Shown here: positions 1 through 5,714 of the stretch, in pieces
Layout of the letters: every line of letters starts with the position of its first letter
Numbering within the stretch: position 1 is the first letter of the stretch
NCBI GenBank assembly: GCA_014239715.1
Contig: JAAZYJ010000091.1
Coordinates: 1-6,649, forward strand
Source of the DNA: Flavobacteriales bacterium
GTDB taxonomy: Bacteria; Bacteroidota; Bacteroidia; Flavobacteriales; Parvicellaceae
Direction: 5' to 3'
Length of the DNA: 6,649 bases
Position numbers and translations under genes: made by a program
The notes under the pieces: model-generated
What the model saw: the letters and a program-made list of their open reading frames with translations, nothing else
Told to the model about the DNA's origin: nothing
The model's database searches: none

Positions 1-99
1 CGGAGCAACAATCTGCTCCTTCTGATTCAGCATTACCCGTAGTAAATTAGATCCCGATCGCTGGGTTCCGATGAATTGTATTCCGTGTATTTTTCCCAT
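1..99 (-). CDS. Sulfotransferase family protein, N-terminal fragment (cut by window edge)
   Basis: Only the first 33 codons are inside the window, from an ATG at 97-99. They read MGKIHGIQFIGTQRSGSN followed by LLRVMLNQKEQIVAP. The strand-loop signature IGTQRSGSNLLR at residues 10-21 is the 5'-phosphosulfate-binding (PSB) loop typical of PAPS-dependent sulfotransferases. In that family it sits at the extreme N-terminus, as here, so the start is well supported. The expected reaction is transfer of a sulfuryl group from PAPS to an unknown acceptor such as a carbohydrate or lipid; the acceptor cannot be read from this fragment. The gene begins 11 bp after the chrA stop on the same strand, so the two are probably co-transcribed. 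No Shine-Dalgarno sequence is visible, which is usual in Bacteroidota. The 3'-PAP-binding motifs and catalytic residues lie outside the window. Confidence 0.82.
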   Translation of the reverse strand, partial: MGKIHGIQFIGTQRSGSNLLRVMLNQKEQIVAP

Positions 100-110
100 T
101 GTATCCCAGT

Positions 111-548
111 TTAGAATAAAATAAATCCAAGAATTCCAGATGCAAATATAAGGTAAATCAAATGGACTTTAGTAAACACCGAAAGGCCTAGTACGGAAAT
201 CCCGATAGCGAACGATTGCCACGAAAGATCCAGATCTTTTCCTATAATAAAGGCCGCAGACAAAATCATACCAATAACTACAGGGCGCACTCCTTTAAAA
301 GCTGCCTGAATAACAGAAGAAGAACGTATCGCATCAAAAAACCGCGCACAATATATAGTGAGTAAACCTGGGGGGAGGAACATACCAATGGTGGCAATAA
401 GCGCGCCCCATAATCCGAGAACTTTGTACCCAACGAATGTGGCCGTGATCATTATAGGGCCCGGTGTGATTTGACCAAGAGCAATTCCATCCGCAAATTC
501 CTGAGGTAAGACCCAATTATGGTGCTCTACAATAATTTCCTGCATCAC
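111..548 (-). CDS. chrA: Chromate transporter, C-terminal domain (second half of interrupted chrA)
   Basis: This is the in-frame continuation after the stop at 591-593. The second CHR domain repeats the layout of the first: FGGGY (codons 246-250 of the joined gene), ITPGP (PGP at 283-285) and AAFKGVRPVV (from 336). The PGP-to-AAFKG spacing is 53 residues here against 54 in the first domain, showing the internal duplication of the family. The open stretch could restart only at the GTG at 546-548 or the ATG at 543-545, both downstream of FGGGY. An independently translated product would therefore lack the first helix and conserved motif of the domain, and I doubt it is a genuine separate gene. 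There is no ribosome-binding sequence in front of it. The TAA at 111-113 is the true family C-terminus, ending in a hydrophobic segment (GILGFILF). Confidence 0.7.
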   Translation of the reverse strand: MMQEIIVEHHNWVLPQEFADGIALGQITPGPIMITATFVGYKVLGLWGALIATIGMFLPPGLLTIYCARFFDAIRSSSVIQAAFKGVRPVVIGMILSAAFIIGKDLDLSWQSFAIGISVLGLSVFTKVHLIYLIFASGILGFILF

Positions 549-590
549 CGGAAGGAAAACGTATCCACCACCGAAAAGACTAATGCTTAT

Positions 591-593
591 TTA
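591..593 (-). other. Premature in-frame TAA in chrA
   Basis: The minus strand reads AGC TAA ATA here. Upstream and downstream codons share one frame (1310 minus 545 is divisible by 3) and both encode ChrA family motifs, so this is a substitution-type nonsense codon and not an indel. Confidence 0.9.
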
Positions 594-1310
594 GCTGAAT
601 GTCCCCAGAAGAGAGAACCCATCTCCTAATTCAGCTCCCGATTCCCGGGAGTACAAATCTGTAAGGGGGATTATAGAAAGGCAAACAATGATCAAAAGTA
701 CGGGCCATAAAAATTGAATTGGCTTTATCGAATACTTTTTTGTTTGTTTCGGGAATTGTTTGTGGTACATAGGGTACCCGATTAGCCCACCGGCAAATAG
801 GATAATAAAGGTCGTCCAGAACCCACCAACAAATAACAATATTAGTGTTGCAGATATTGCCATGATCACCTGCTTGTAATCTTTTATATGTTTGCGCCCC
901 ATTTTATATGCGATCCCTAGGATTATTCCACTAACTGCGGGTAAGACACCCTTGAATGCGGCTTTAACTTCTTCGAATTGGCCGTATTCAAAATAAAAAT
1001 GCGAAAGTGTGCAAATAAGAATAAAAGAGGGTATGATAACTCCCAGCATACTTACAAGAGCCCCTGCAGTTCCGCGTAGCTGATAACCAATATACGCAAC
1101 CGTATTAACGGCCATCGGTCCGGGCAAAATACTCGTTAAAGAGATCCCGTCTAAAACAGCCTCACTTTTTATGACTTTGTCGCGTTCTGCGAGCTGGTAC
1201 TGCACAACTGCAATAAGCGACATGAAACCACCAAAAGCAGCAGAGCCGATTTTCAGAAAGGTGATAAATAAATACCACAAGGATACTTTATCGCTTTGTT
1301 TAGATTGCAT
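591..1310 (-). CDS. chrA: Chromate transporter, N-terminal domain (first half of interrupted chrA)
   Basis: This half encodes 239 residues before the premature TAA. It holds the complete first CHR domain plus the inter-domain region. Residues 10-40 form the first helix with the FGGF motif at 26-29, where relatives often have FGGP. The PGP motif is at 63-65 inside ILPGPMAVNT. AAFKGVLPAV starts at 117, and further hydrophobic segments lie near 82-105, 121-136, 147-179 and 200-217. The positively charged stretch around 184-193 is a likely cytoplasmic loop. I prefer the ATG at 1308-1310; a TTG three codons upstream (1317-1319) would add MSF, but it falls within a TAnnTTTG-like box. If made alone, the product would be a one-domain membrane protein with a dangling extra segment. 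Short one-domain CHR proteins exist and work as pairs, but this break does not fall at a domain boundary that would yield such a pair. Confidence 0.8.
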   Translation of the reverse strand: MQSKQSDKVSLWYLFITFLKIGSAAFGGFMSLIAVVQYQLAERDKVIKSEAVLDGISLTSILPGPMAVNTVAYIGYQLRGTAGALVSMLGVIIPSFILICTLSHFYFEYGQFEEVKAAFKGVLPAVSGIILGIAYKMGRKHIKDYKQVIMAISATLILLFVGGFWTTFIILFAGGLIGYPMYHKQFPKQTKKYSIKPIQFLWPVLLIIVCLSIIPLTDLYSRESGAELGDGFSLLGTFS

Positions 1311-1354
1311 AAAAGACAAATGTAATAGGTGTCTTATATTTTTGTGTTAGCAGC

Positions 1355-1362
1355 CAAAGATA
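1355..1362 (-). promoter_or_regulatory. Candidate -7 box of the chrA promoter
   Basis: The minus strand reads TATCTTTG, a full match to the Bacteroidota TAnnTTTG -7 element. It would place the transcript start near 1349 and give a leader of about 40 nt. The nearest upstream TTG (1389-1391) is 26 nt away, longer than the usual spacer of about 19-21, so the -33 element is not convincing. A second match, TACATTTG at 1317-1324, lies only 6 bases before the ATG and would give an almost leaderless message; it also has no well-placed -33 element. Confidence 0.35.
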
Positions 1363-1413
1363 GAAACAATAACCAATTCCCGTAAGGTCAATCAGAAGCC
1401 TGCTTCTCTCAAT

Positions 1414-1446
1414 TAAAAAAAGCCGAGACGGACAGTCTCGGCTTTT
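1414..1446 (-). terminator. Intrinsic terminator after the T9SS-exported protein gene
   Basis: A perfect 9-bp GC-rich stem (1421-1429 with 1435-1443, AGCCGAGAC / GTCTCGGCT) has a 5-nt loop and is extended by three A-T pairs. On the minus strand it is followed by a run of Ts (1420 down to 1414). It lies 25 bp past the stop codon at 1471-1473 and points in the direction of that gene, separating it from chrA. Read on the plus strand the T run is only four long and there is no plus-strand gene to end. Confidence 0.88.
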
Positions 1447-1470
1447 CTGGTTTATTTTTGCTTCTCTAAA

Positions 1471-4400
1471 TTAACGCGCAATAAGAAATTTAAGACCTCC
1501 TTCTTTACCATCTATAGTTGCCCGAAGGTAATAAATACCATTGTTGACAACCGGCATTTTGATTTCCATTTCATCCGATTCCACTATGGATTCTAAAACC
1601 AGTCTTCCTCTTTCATCATAAATCTGGAATTTAGTGTTTTTCTTCAATCCGGTAATAACGAAAGTACCATCGTTTGGATTTGGATTCAGACTCACACCTT
1701 CTAATGATTGCTCCGGGATTCCGGCGCAGTCATTTACCTGAACGGACAGGTCAATAGTATTGGTGCAACCATTTCCATCGGTATATGAATAGGTGATAAT
1801 GTGTGTTCCTACTCCAGCCGTTGCGGGAGAAAATGTATTGCTTGAAACGCCAGCACCACTGAATGTCCCCCCTGAAGGAGTTCCCACAAGTGAAACGGGA
1901 TCTTCATACGTGCAGAGCGGATCAATTGAAGCCGGTGTAATTGAAACAGTGGGTAGTGGATTGACCGTTAGATTTGTCGTCACTGTACTGTCGCATCCGG
2001 CAGCATTGGTCAGCACATCAGTAAACGTTCCAGCCGAGGTATATGTACTTGTGCCAATTGTATAGCTTGCCCCCTGACAAATTGCAATATTCTGTGTTGC
2101 GCTTGTTGCCTGCAACATGGCCACTGTTGTTATAACCGTACTATCGCACCCACCTGATGCCAGCACATCTGTATACGTTCCAGCCGAGGTGTATGTACTT
2201 GAGCCCACAGTAACACTTCCTCCAGGACATATTTCAACAGTTTGAGAATAAGTTACTCCGGTAGTAATTGTTATGTAAGACACGAATGTTTGTACGTCTG
2301 ATCCCTGGGTATTTGTTACCGTTAAAGTAACGGTATATGTCCCGGCAGTTGCGTATATGTGGGTAGGGTTTTGCTGGGTAGAAGTACCCATGTCTCCAAA
2401 ATCCCATGCCCATGAAGTAGGTGCTCCTCCGGAAAGATCCGTAAATGAAATTGAACCTCCCTCACATGTTGTGGTGCTGTTTGCTGTGAAATTTGCTGTA
2501 GGTGCAACCGGTGCCCCTGGGTTATACACGCCAACGCCAAATCCTGAAAATCCGGTGCTGAAAGTTCCTGTGAATGTTACGTCTGCGTAAAATGCACCCA
2601 AGGCTGACCCACTACTCGCAATGTTATATGAAGCGGCATTTGCCGGCGTTACATCATTGATTTGATTCGCTCCTGCGACCTTAACTATTTCGGCATTGTT
2701 TCTGCTGTTTCCTGTTGCAGTTTCCCAACCGGCTACTTCGGCTTCCTCATAAAACAGTGTAACGTTATACGTTCCACCTGGATTACTATTAGTCGGCGTA
2801 ACAGAGAATGTTTTGGAATGCAAATAATCTGCTGTTGTTGCTGTATTGAACTGTAGAGCAGATGTTCCGGCTCTATCCACTTCAACTGTGACGCAACCGT
2901 AATCGAATGAGGAGGTATTCTCCAATGTCATCATTACGTTGCTCGTTGACGGATCGTAAAAATTAACTATTGCATTTGGTCCGAGATCGGCAGTTTGACT
3001 CGAACCGGTATTTATTGCGGTTTGAACACCGATAGGGCCGTTTCCGGTTATTAAAACATCATCTACAGCTAATCCGTACAACCAGCCACCGCCATCGCTG
3101 TAGTTTACCGTAAGCACAACATTGTTGTTGCCTACATAAGGAGTTAAATCAAAATTTTGTGTGATCCATGGACCGTCAACACCTGATGCAACCAATGGTC
3201 CAACTACCTGATTTGGGCCTCCGCCAACGGAAATATAAAGATCTGCATCTTCAGTAATATTCAGATACGTGTTGTCTTCGAAATAAGAATCGAAGTTAAG
3301 ACTGGCCGATAAGAATCCGGTTAAATCTACTGAAGGAAAGACGAGGTTCACACTGTCCTGATCGCAATCGCAATCGTCGTCATCCACCCAGGCAAAATTT
3401 GTTGTGTTTGAGGCATTTACTGTAAATGCACCTCCGGGAGTACCCGCAACGTTTGAAATTTGAAATGGTGTATTGGTAGAAGGATTTACAGTGCTGAATG
3501 TACCAAAGCCAGATTCAAACCCGTACGATAAAACAGTTATTGGAACAGACATAGATGTAGGGTCCAGGTCGTCATCATTGATCGTAATATCTGCCAGCTG
3601 ATTTGCCGGACCAGGATATGCATTCCCACCGTTTGCATTTAAAGTATATCCAAGGGTGATGGTTTCTGTACCTTCTACAATGTTATCATTATATACCCAT
3701 ACTTCAACCGAACCGGTCATTGAGCCACTGTTTAGTGTGAATGATGGATTGTTCAAAACAAAATCAACTCCAGAAGTAGCTGTTCCACCTGTAACAACAA
3801 CCGTAATATCGGCATTAGCACTTGGTGCAACTCCAATTGACATTGGTATAGTAATTATCTGATAATCCAAACAAGAGCTTGCTGCAACTGTAGCGTCCGG
3901 TTCGTTTACATCAAAGATCACAGCATCAAATTCGACCTCTGGAAATTGAGCACAAAGATCAATGCTGAATGCACCAATGCGTGTACGGCCTCCAGAATTA
4001 GGGTTGTACATTCCGGTCATGTAAAATGTTTCTCCATCAACAGGATCCAATCCAAGAGCGTTGTAATCGCCGTATCTGTTCGAGCCATTTGGTGAGGTTC
4101 CGGCAACTATTACCGTTTCCGGTTCGGTCATCGTATTCAAGGGGTCGCATTCTTTTCTTCCTGTGTAACGAAGCGAAGGATACGTAGTGCCGCTTGAAAC
4201 GTTATAGGCCAAACCAATATTTCCAGATGCCGAAATGCCAATTGTTGGCATCCATCTGCTATCAGTGTCTGGAGCATATGTTCCTTCCTGATATATAGAC
4301 CAAGCACCACTCAACCCTCCGGTACGACGCAATTCATACCAACGAACACCTGCATCATCGTTTCCGGAAACATCCGTTACGTGGCAGCATACAATGGATT

Positions 4401-4761
4401 CATGCGTTCCGAAATTTCTGTAATGGATCCGGTTCATCAAAACCTCACGAAGTGGATCTAGATTTGTTGTGGAACCGGGTTGATCGATACAGCTGAAGGA
4501 TGTAAATCCACACAATTCAGAATCGAACGGATTGTTCATGTTAAGAACTATATCCTGTGTCATAGAAGAATTGGAAGGGGTTGACCAGTCAATGTCTACA
4601 TTCCAAATCTCAAGGGCATCCGTTGCGGCCCCAGACCATGCGTCATCTCTCATTCTCATAACCATCGCGGGAGCTCCAGCTGGAGGAAGTACTGTTCCGT
4701 TCATACTAACAGGAGTGGCCGCCTGAAAACCAATTGTTCCGAAATTGCCCATCGTAAACAT
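1471..4761 (-). CDS. C-terminal part of the T9SS-exported protein: rest of propeller, Calx-beta, MAM-like, PKD, repeats and T9SS tail
   Basis: This is the in-frame continuation after the TGA. Six readable codons (TAAPAQ) precede the first ATG at 4759-4761. In its own numbering the propeller continues to about 277, with RIHYRNFGTHESIV (111-124), GVRWYEL (138-144), GTYAPDTDSRWM (160-171) and YPSLRYTGR (194-202). Calx-beta covers about 278-398 (TSGVDF at 329-334, EGTETITL at 363-370, ending INDDD). The MAM-like domain covers about 405-573 with an acidic cluster at 460-467. The PKD domain is at 753-834 with WAWDFGD at 784-790. The cysteine repeats are at 841-935. The tail, from about 1017, has LNPNPNDGTF, QIYDERGRLV, NGIYYLRA and the final KFLIAR, typical of Por-secretion sorting domains. 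No signal peptide exists at the ATG, so a separately started product would stay in the cytoplasm with a useless sorting tail. A single original gene is therefore likelier. Confidence 0.82.
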   Translation of the reverse strand: MFTMGNFGTIGFQAATPVSMNGTVLPPAGAPAMVMRMRDDAWSGAATDALEIWNVDIDWSTPSNSSMTQDIVLNMNNPFDSELCGFTSFSCIDQPGSTTNLDPLREVLMNRIHYRNFGTHESIVCCHVTDVSGNDDAGVRWYELRRTGGLSGAWSIYQEGTYAPDTDSRWMPTIGISASGNIGLAYNVSSGTTYPSLRYTGRKECDPLNTMTEPETVIVAGTSPNGSNRYGDYNALGLDPVDGETFYMTGMYNPNSGGRTRIGAFSIDLCAQFPEVEFDAVIFDVNEPDATVAASSCLDYQIITIPMSIGVAPSANADITVVVTGGTATSGVDFVLNNPSFTLNSGSMTGSVEVWVYNDNIVEGTETITLGYTLNANGGNAYPGPANQLADITINDDDLDPTSMSVPITVLSYGFESGFGTFSTVNPSTNTPFQISNVAGTPGGAFTVNASNTTNFAWVDDDDCDCDQDSVNLVFPSVDLTGFLSASLNFDSYFEDNTYLNITEDADLYISVGGGPNQVVGPLVASGVDGPWITQNFDLTPYVGNNNVVLTVNYSDGGGWLYGLAVDDVLITGNGPIGVQTAINTGSSQTADLGPNAIVNFYDPSTSNVMMTLENTSSFDYGCVTVEVDRAGTSALQFNTATTADYLHSKTFSVTPTNSNPGGTYNVTLFYEEAEVAGWETATGNSRNNAEIVKVAGANQINDVTPANAASYNIASSGSALGAFYADVTFTGTFSTGFSGFGVGVYNPGAPVAPTANFTANSTTTCEGGSISFTDLSGGAPTSWAWDFGDMGTSTQQNPTHIYATAGTYTVTLTVTNTQGSDVQTFVSYITITTGVTYSQTVEICPGGSVTVGSSTYTSAGTYTDVLASGGCDSTVITTVAMLQATSATQNIAICQGASYTIGTSTYTSAGTFTDVLTNAAGCDSTVTTNLTVNPLPTVSITPASIDPLCTYEDPVSLVGTPSGGTFSGAGVSSNTFSPATAGVGTHIITYSYTDGNGCTNTIDLSVQVNDCAGIPEQSLEGVSLNPNPNDGTFVITGLKKNTKFQIYDERGRLVLESIVESDEMEIKMPVVNNGIYYLRATIDGKEGGLKFLIAR
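1957..2241 (-). repeat. Tandem 150-bp repeat coding two cysteine-containing modules
   Basis: Two adjacent copies (about 2092-2241 and 1957-2091, the second cut short) encode EICPGGSVTVGSSTYTSAGT...GCDSTV and AICQGASYTIGTSTYTSAGT...GCDSTV. The most conserved part is 2011-2050 against 2161-2200: 40 bases with three mismatches, offset by exactly 150 bp, or 50 codons. This module type (IC.G..Y..G...Y...GTYTD.L....GCDS.V) is common in large Bacteroidota surface proteins, where copy number varies. Each copy has two cysteines that could form a disulfide. Confidence 0.85.
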
Positions 4762-4779
4762 TTGCGCCGGTGCAGCTGT

Positions 4780-4782
4780 TCA
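4780..4782 (-). other. Premature in-frame TGA in the T9SS-exported protein
   Basis: The minus strand reads GCC TGA ACA. The frame is unbroken (5535 minus 4761 is divisible by 3), and the propeller domain continues on both sides. Every other complete frame in the window ends with TAA, so TGA is also unlike the local stop usage. This is the only in-frame TGA among well over a thousand codons of the gene, which argues against a reassigned TGA codon. Confidence 0.9.
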
Positions 4783-5535
4783 GGCCAGTAAACTCGTTCT
4801 GTTTAAAGCGTAGATATCTGATGAACCTACGTTTGCCGTAATAATATATTCATTATCCCAAATAGAGTATTTTGGATAGTCTGGAAAACCACCCGGCGAG
4901 TTGAATGTATACGTATAATATGTTCCCGTTGGGTCAGCAGTTGTCGAAATAGCCACATGCATGTTATTTCCCGAAGAGGAAAACTCACTCAACAACCAGC
5001 GGTCAGCTCGCTCATCATACAATACGATAGGGTCGCCCAAACCTCCAGGCAGGCTCATGAAGTTATCAAAGTATACCTGCGTTCCTATTGGTGTTCCGGA
5101 TTTATTAAAGATCCGTATATAGGAGCCGGAAGGACCGTTCGTCATTTGAACAACGTGATTGGGTCCCACATCCACTGCGGGATCTGCAGGGCTTACACTA
5201 AAATTGATAATTCCATCAAAGCTATAGGTCAGGGCCTTATTGAGTGTAGTTGGCGTGTACTGTTTTTGAAGCGATTTGTCCGCACCTTTTGGTAAGGCGT
5301 TCGGATTTACGGTTTCATTTAAACCCCAGTCATTTTTAGGGTGATACCCGATCTTTTGTGTTTTTACAACTTCATTCACGGTTCCCGGAGGTGCTACATA
5401 ATTAAGTAGTTTTCCGGTAATACCATGGAAGGTGATGGGAATTACAGTTGAATGAACAGTTTCTTTTTTGTTTTTCTGTGCGTTTAGAGAGTAGCATACA
5501 AGTAGTGTAGCTACAAATATTGGCAGCGTTTTCAT
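4780..5535 (-). CDS. N-terminal part of the T9SS-exported protein: signal peptide and first part of the propeller domain
   Basis: This part gives 251 residues before the TGA. The start chosen is the ATG at 5533-5535, because it begins directly with a Sec signal peptide: MKT, the hydrophobic core LPIFVATLLVCYSL, then NAQ, with cleavage likely after residue 19 or 20. The open frame extends 31 codons further upstream to 5628, but that extension would bury the signal peptide and has no family-like sequence. After a spacer of roughly 60 residues the propeller-like domain begins near residue 85. Characteristic pieces are SPADPAVDVGPNHVVQMTNG, GDPIVLYDERADRWLLSEF, ISTTADPTGTYYTYTF and FPDYPKYSIWDNEYIITAN. 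This arrangement (GDP-v-YD...RW, FPDYPK, then R..MLAG) recurs in large secreted bacterial proteins. The product ends at NRTSLLA, mid-domain, and would be secreted to the periplasm without a T9SS tail. Confidence 0.8.
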   Translation of the reverse strand: MKTLPIFVATLLVCYSLNAQKNKKETVHSTVIPITFHGITGKLLNYVAPPGTVNEVVKTQKIGYHPKNDWGLNETVNPNALPKGADKSLQKQYTPTTLNKALTYSFDGIINFSVSPADPAVDVGPNHVVQMTNGPSGSYIRIFNKSGTPIGTQVYFDNFMSLPGGLGDPIVLYDERADRWLLSEFSSSGNNMHVAISTTADPTGTYYTYTFNSPGGFPDYPKYSIWDNEYIITANVGSSDIYALNRTSLLA

Positions 5536-5577
5536 ACGGAGAGATTTTAGTATATAGTTTATAAAAGTATAGCTCGC

Positions 5578-5608
5578 TGAAAGTAGTAAATCTTGCCGAG
5601 AATTCAAA
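5578..5608 (-). promoter_or_regulatory. Candidate Bacteroidota promoter of the T9SS-exported protein gene
   Basis: The minus strand has TTTG at 5605-5608, then exactly 19 bases, then TACTTTCA at 5578-5585, which matches the TAnnTTTG -7 element at six of eight positions. Transcription would start near 5572, leaving a leader of about 37 nt before the ATG at 5535. The spacing is right but the -7 box is imperfect. Confidence 0.35.
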
Positions 5609-5714
5609 TCAATGGGCCCTAATTTCATTAGAGACGCAGGGCTTTTTAATTACGAGGATTCTGAAGTAATGAAAAATATTCGCAGGGAATTTAATAACGC
5701 TAATCTGTTTGGGA

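Larger units (their letters stand above)
111..1310 (-). pseudogene. chrA: chrA, two-domain chromate transporter family gene interrupted by an in-frame TAA
   Basis: The reading frame from the ATG at 1308-1310 to the TAA at 111-113 spans 399 codons, the usual length of a full bidomain ChrA. Codon 240 (591-593) is TAA. The frame is identical on both sides, and the sequence reads GFSLLGTFS-stop-ISISLFGGGYVFLPVMQ. This is continuous with the normal start of the second ChrA domain, where a lysine is commonly found at the stop position, so AAA to TAA is the simplest origin. ChrA (CHR) proteins are inner-membrane permeases linked to chromate efflux; many environmental members are assigned by homology only, and the substrate here is untested. 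A strong terminator separates this gene from the one upstream, and the sulfotransferase start lies 11 bp downstream. A sequencing or consensus error remains possible. The two halves are described separately. Confidence 0.8.
1471..5535 (-). pseudogene. Large multidomain T9SS-exported surface or secreted protein, interrupted by an in-frame TGA
   Basis: From the ATG at 5533-5535 to the TAA at 1471-1473 there are 1354 codons in one frame, with one internal TGA at codon 252 (4780-4782). In order the joined product has: a signal peptide (1-20); a beta-propeller-like domain (about 85-535); a Calx-beta domain (about 536-656); a MAM/jelly-roll-like domain (about 663-831); an uncharacterised beta-rich module (about 835-1004); a PKD domain (about 1011-1092); two 50-residue cysteine-containing repeats (about 1099-1193); an Ig-like module (about 1194-1269); and a T9SS sorting tail (about 1275-1354). 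The stop lies inside the propeller domain. In relatives I recall, the text around it reads ...R.MLAG.AAT..., so a glycine is expected there and GGA to TGA would explain it. Taken together, this reads as a cell-surface adhesin or sensor-like protein of unknown ligand. Without readthrough neither half can be both exported and anchored. Confidence 0.82.

Noticed and set aside
591..1310. The two chrA halves as a natural pair of short-chain CHR transporter genes
   Set aside because: Paired short CHR proteins each contain a whole domain. Here the second piece would start after FGGGY, and the first carries extra linker sequence.
1957..2241. CRISPR or other intergenic repeat array
   Set aside because: There are only two copies with a 150-bp period, both in coding frame and encoding a known type of surface-protein module.
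1793..3862. Plus-strand open frames inside the T9SS-protein gene (for example 1793-2065, 2357-2590, 3656-3862)
   Set aside because: They are antisense shadows of a gene with clear domain homology, with low-complexity V/P/T-rich translations and no family likeness.
4780..4782. TGA reassigned to glycine or tryptophan, or selenocysteine
   Set aside because: It is the only in-frame TGA in a glycine-rich 1354-codon gene where glycine and tryptophan use normal codons. The gene looks like Bacteroidota, not a code-25 lineage, and no redox family context or obvious SECIS-like hairpin was seen after the stop.
4957..5295. 112-codon plus-strand open frame
   Set aside because: It is antisense to the conserved propeller domain, with no recognisable motif or promoter.
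5536..5628. Upstream extension of the T9SS-protein frame to an ATG at 5628
   Set aside because: It would put 31 non-family residues before an obvious signal peptide starting at 5535, and it overlaps the likely promoter.
5616..5647. Possible plus-strand terminator (GCCCT...AGGGC followed by five Ts)
   Set aside because: The outer stem is only 5 bp with a 17-nt loop, there is no plus-strand gene to its left, and on the minus strand no T run follows it.
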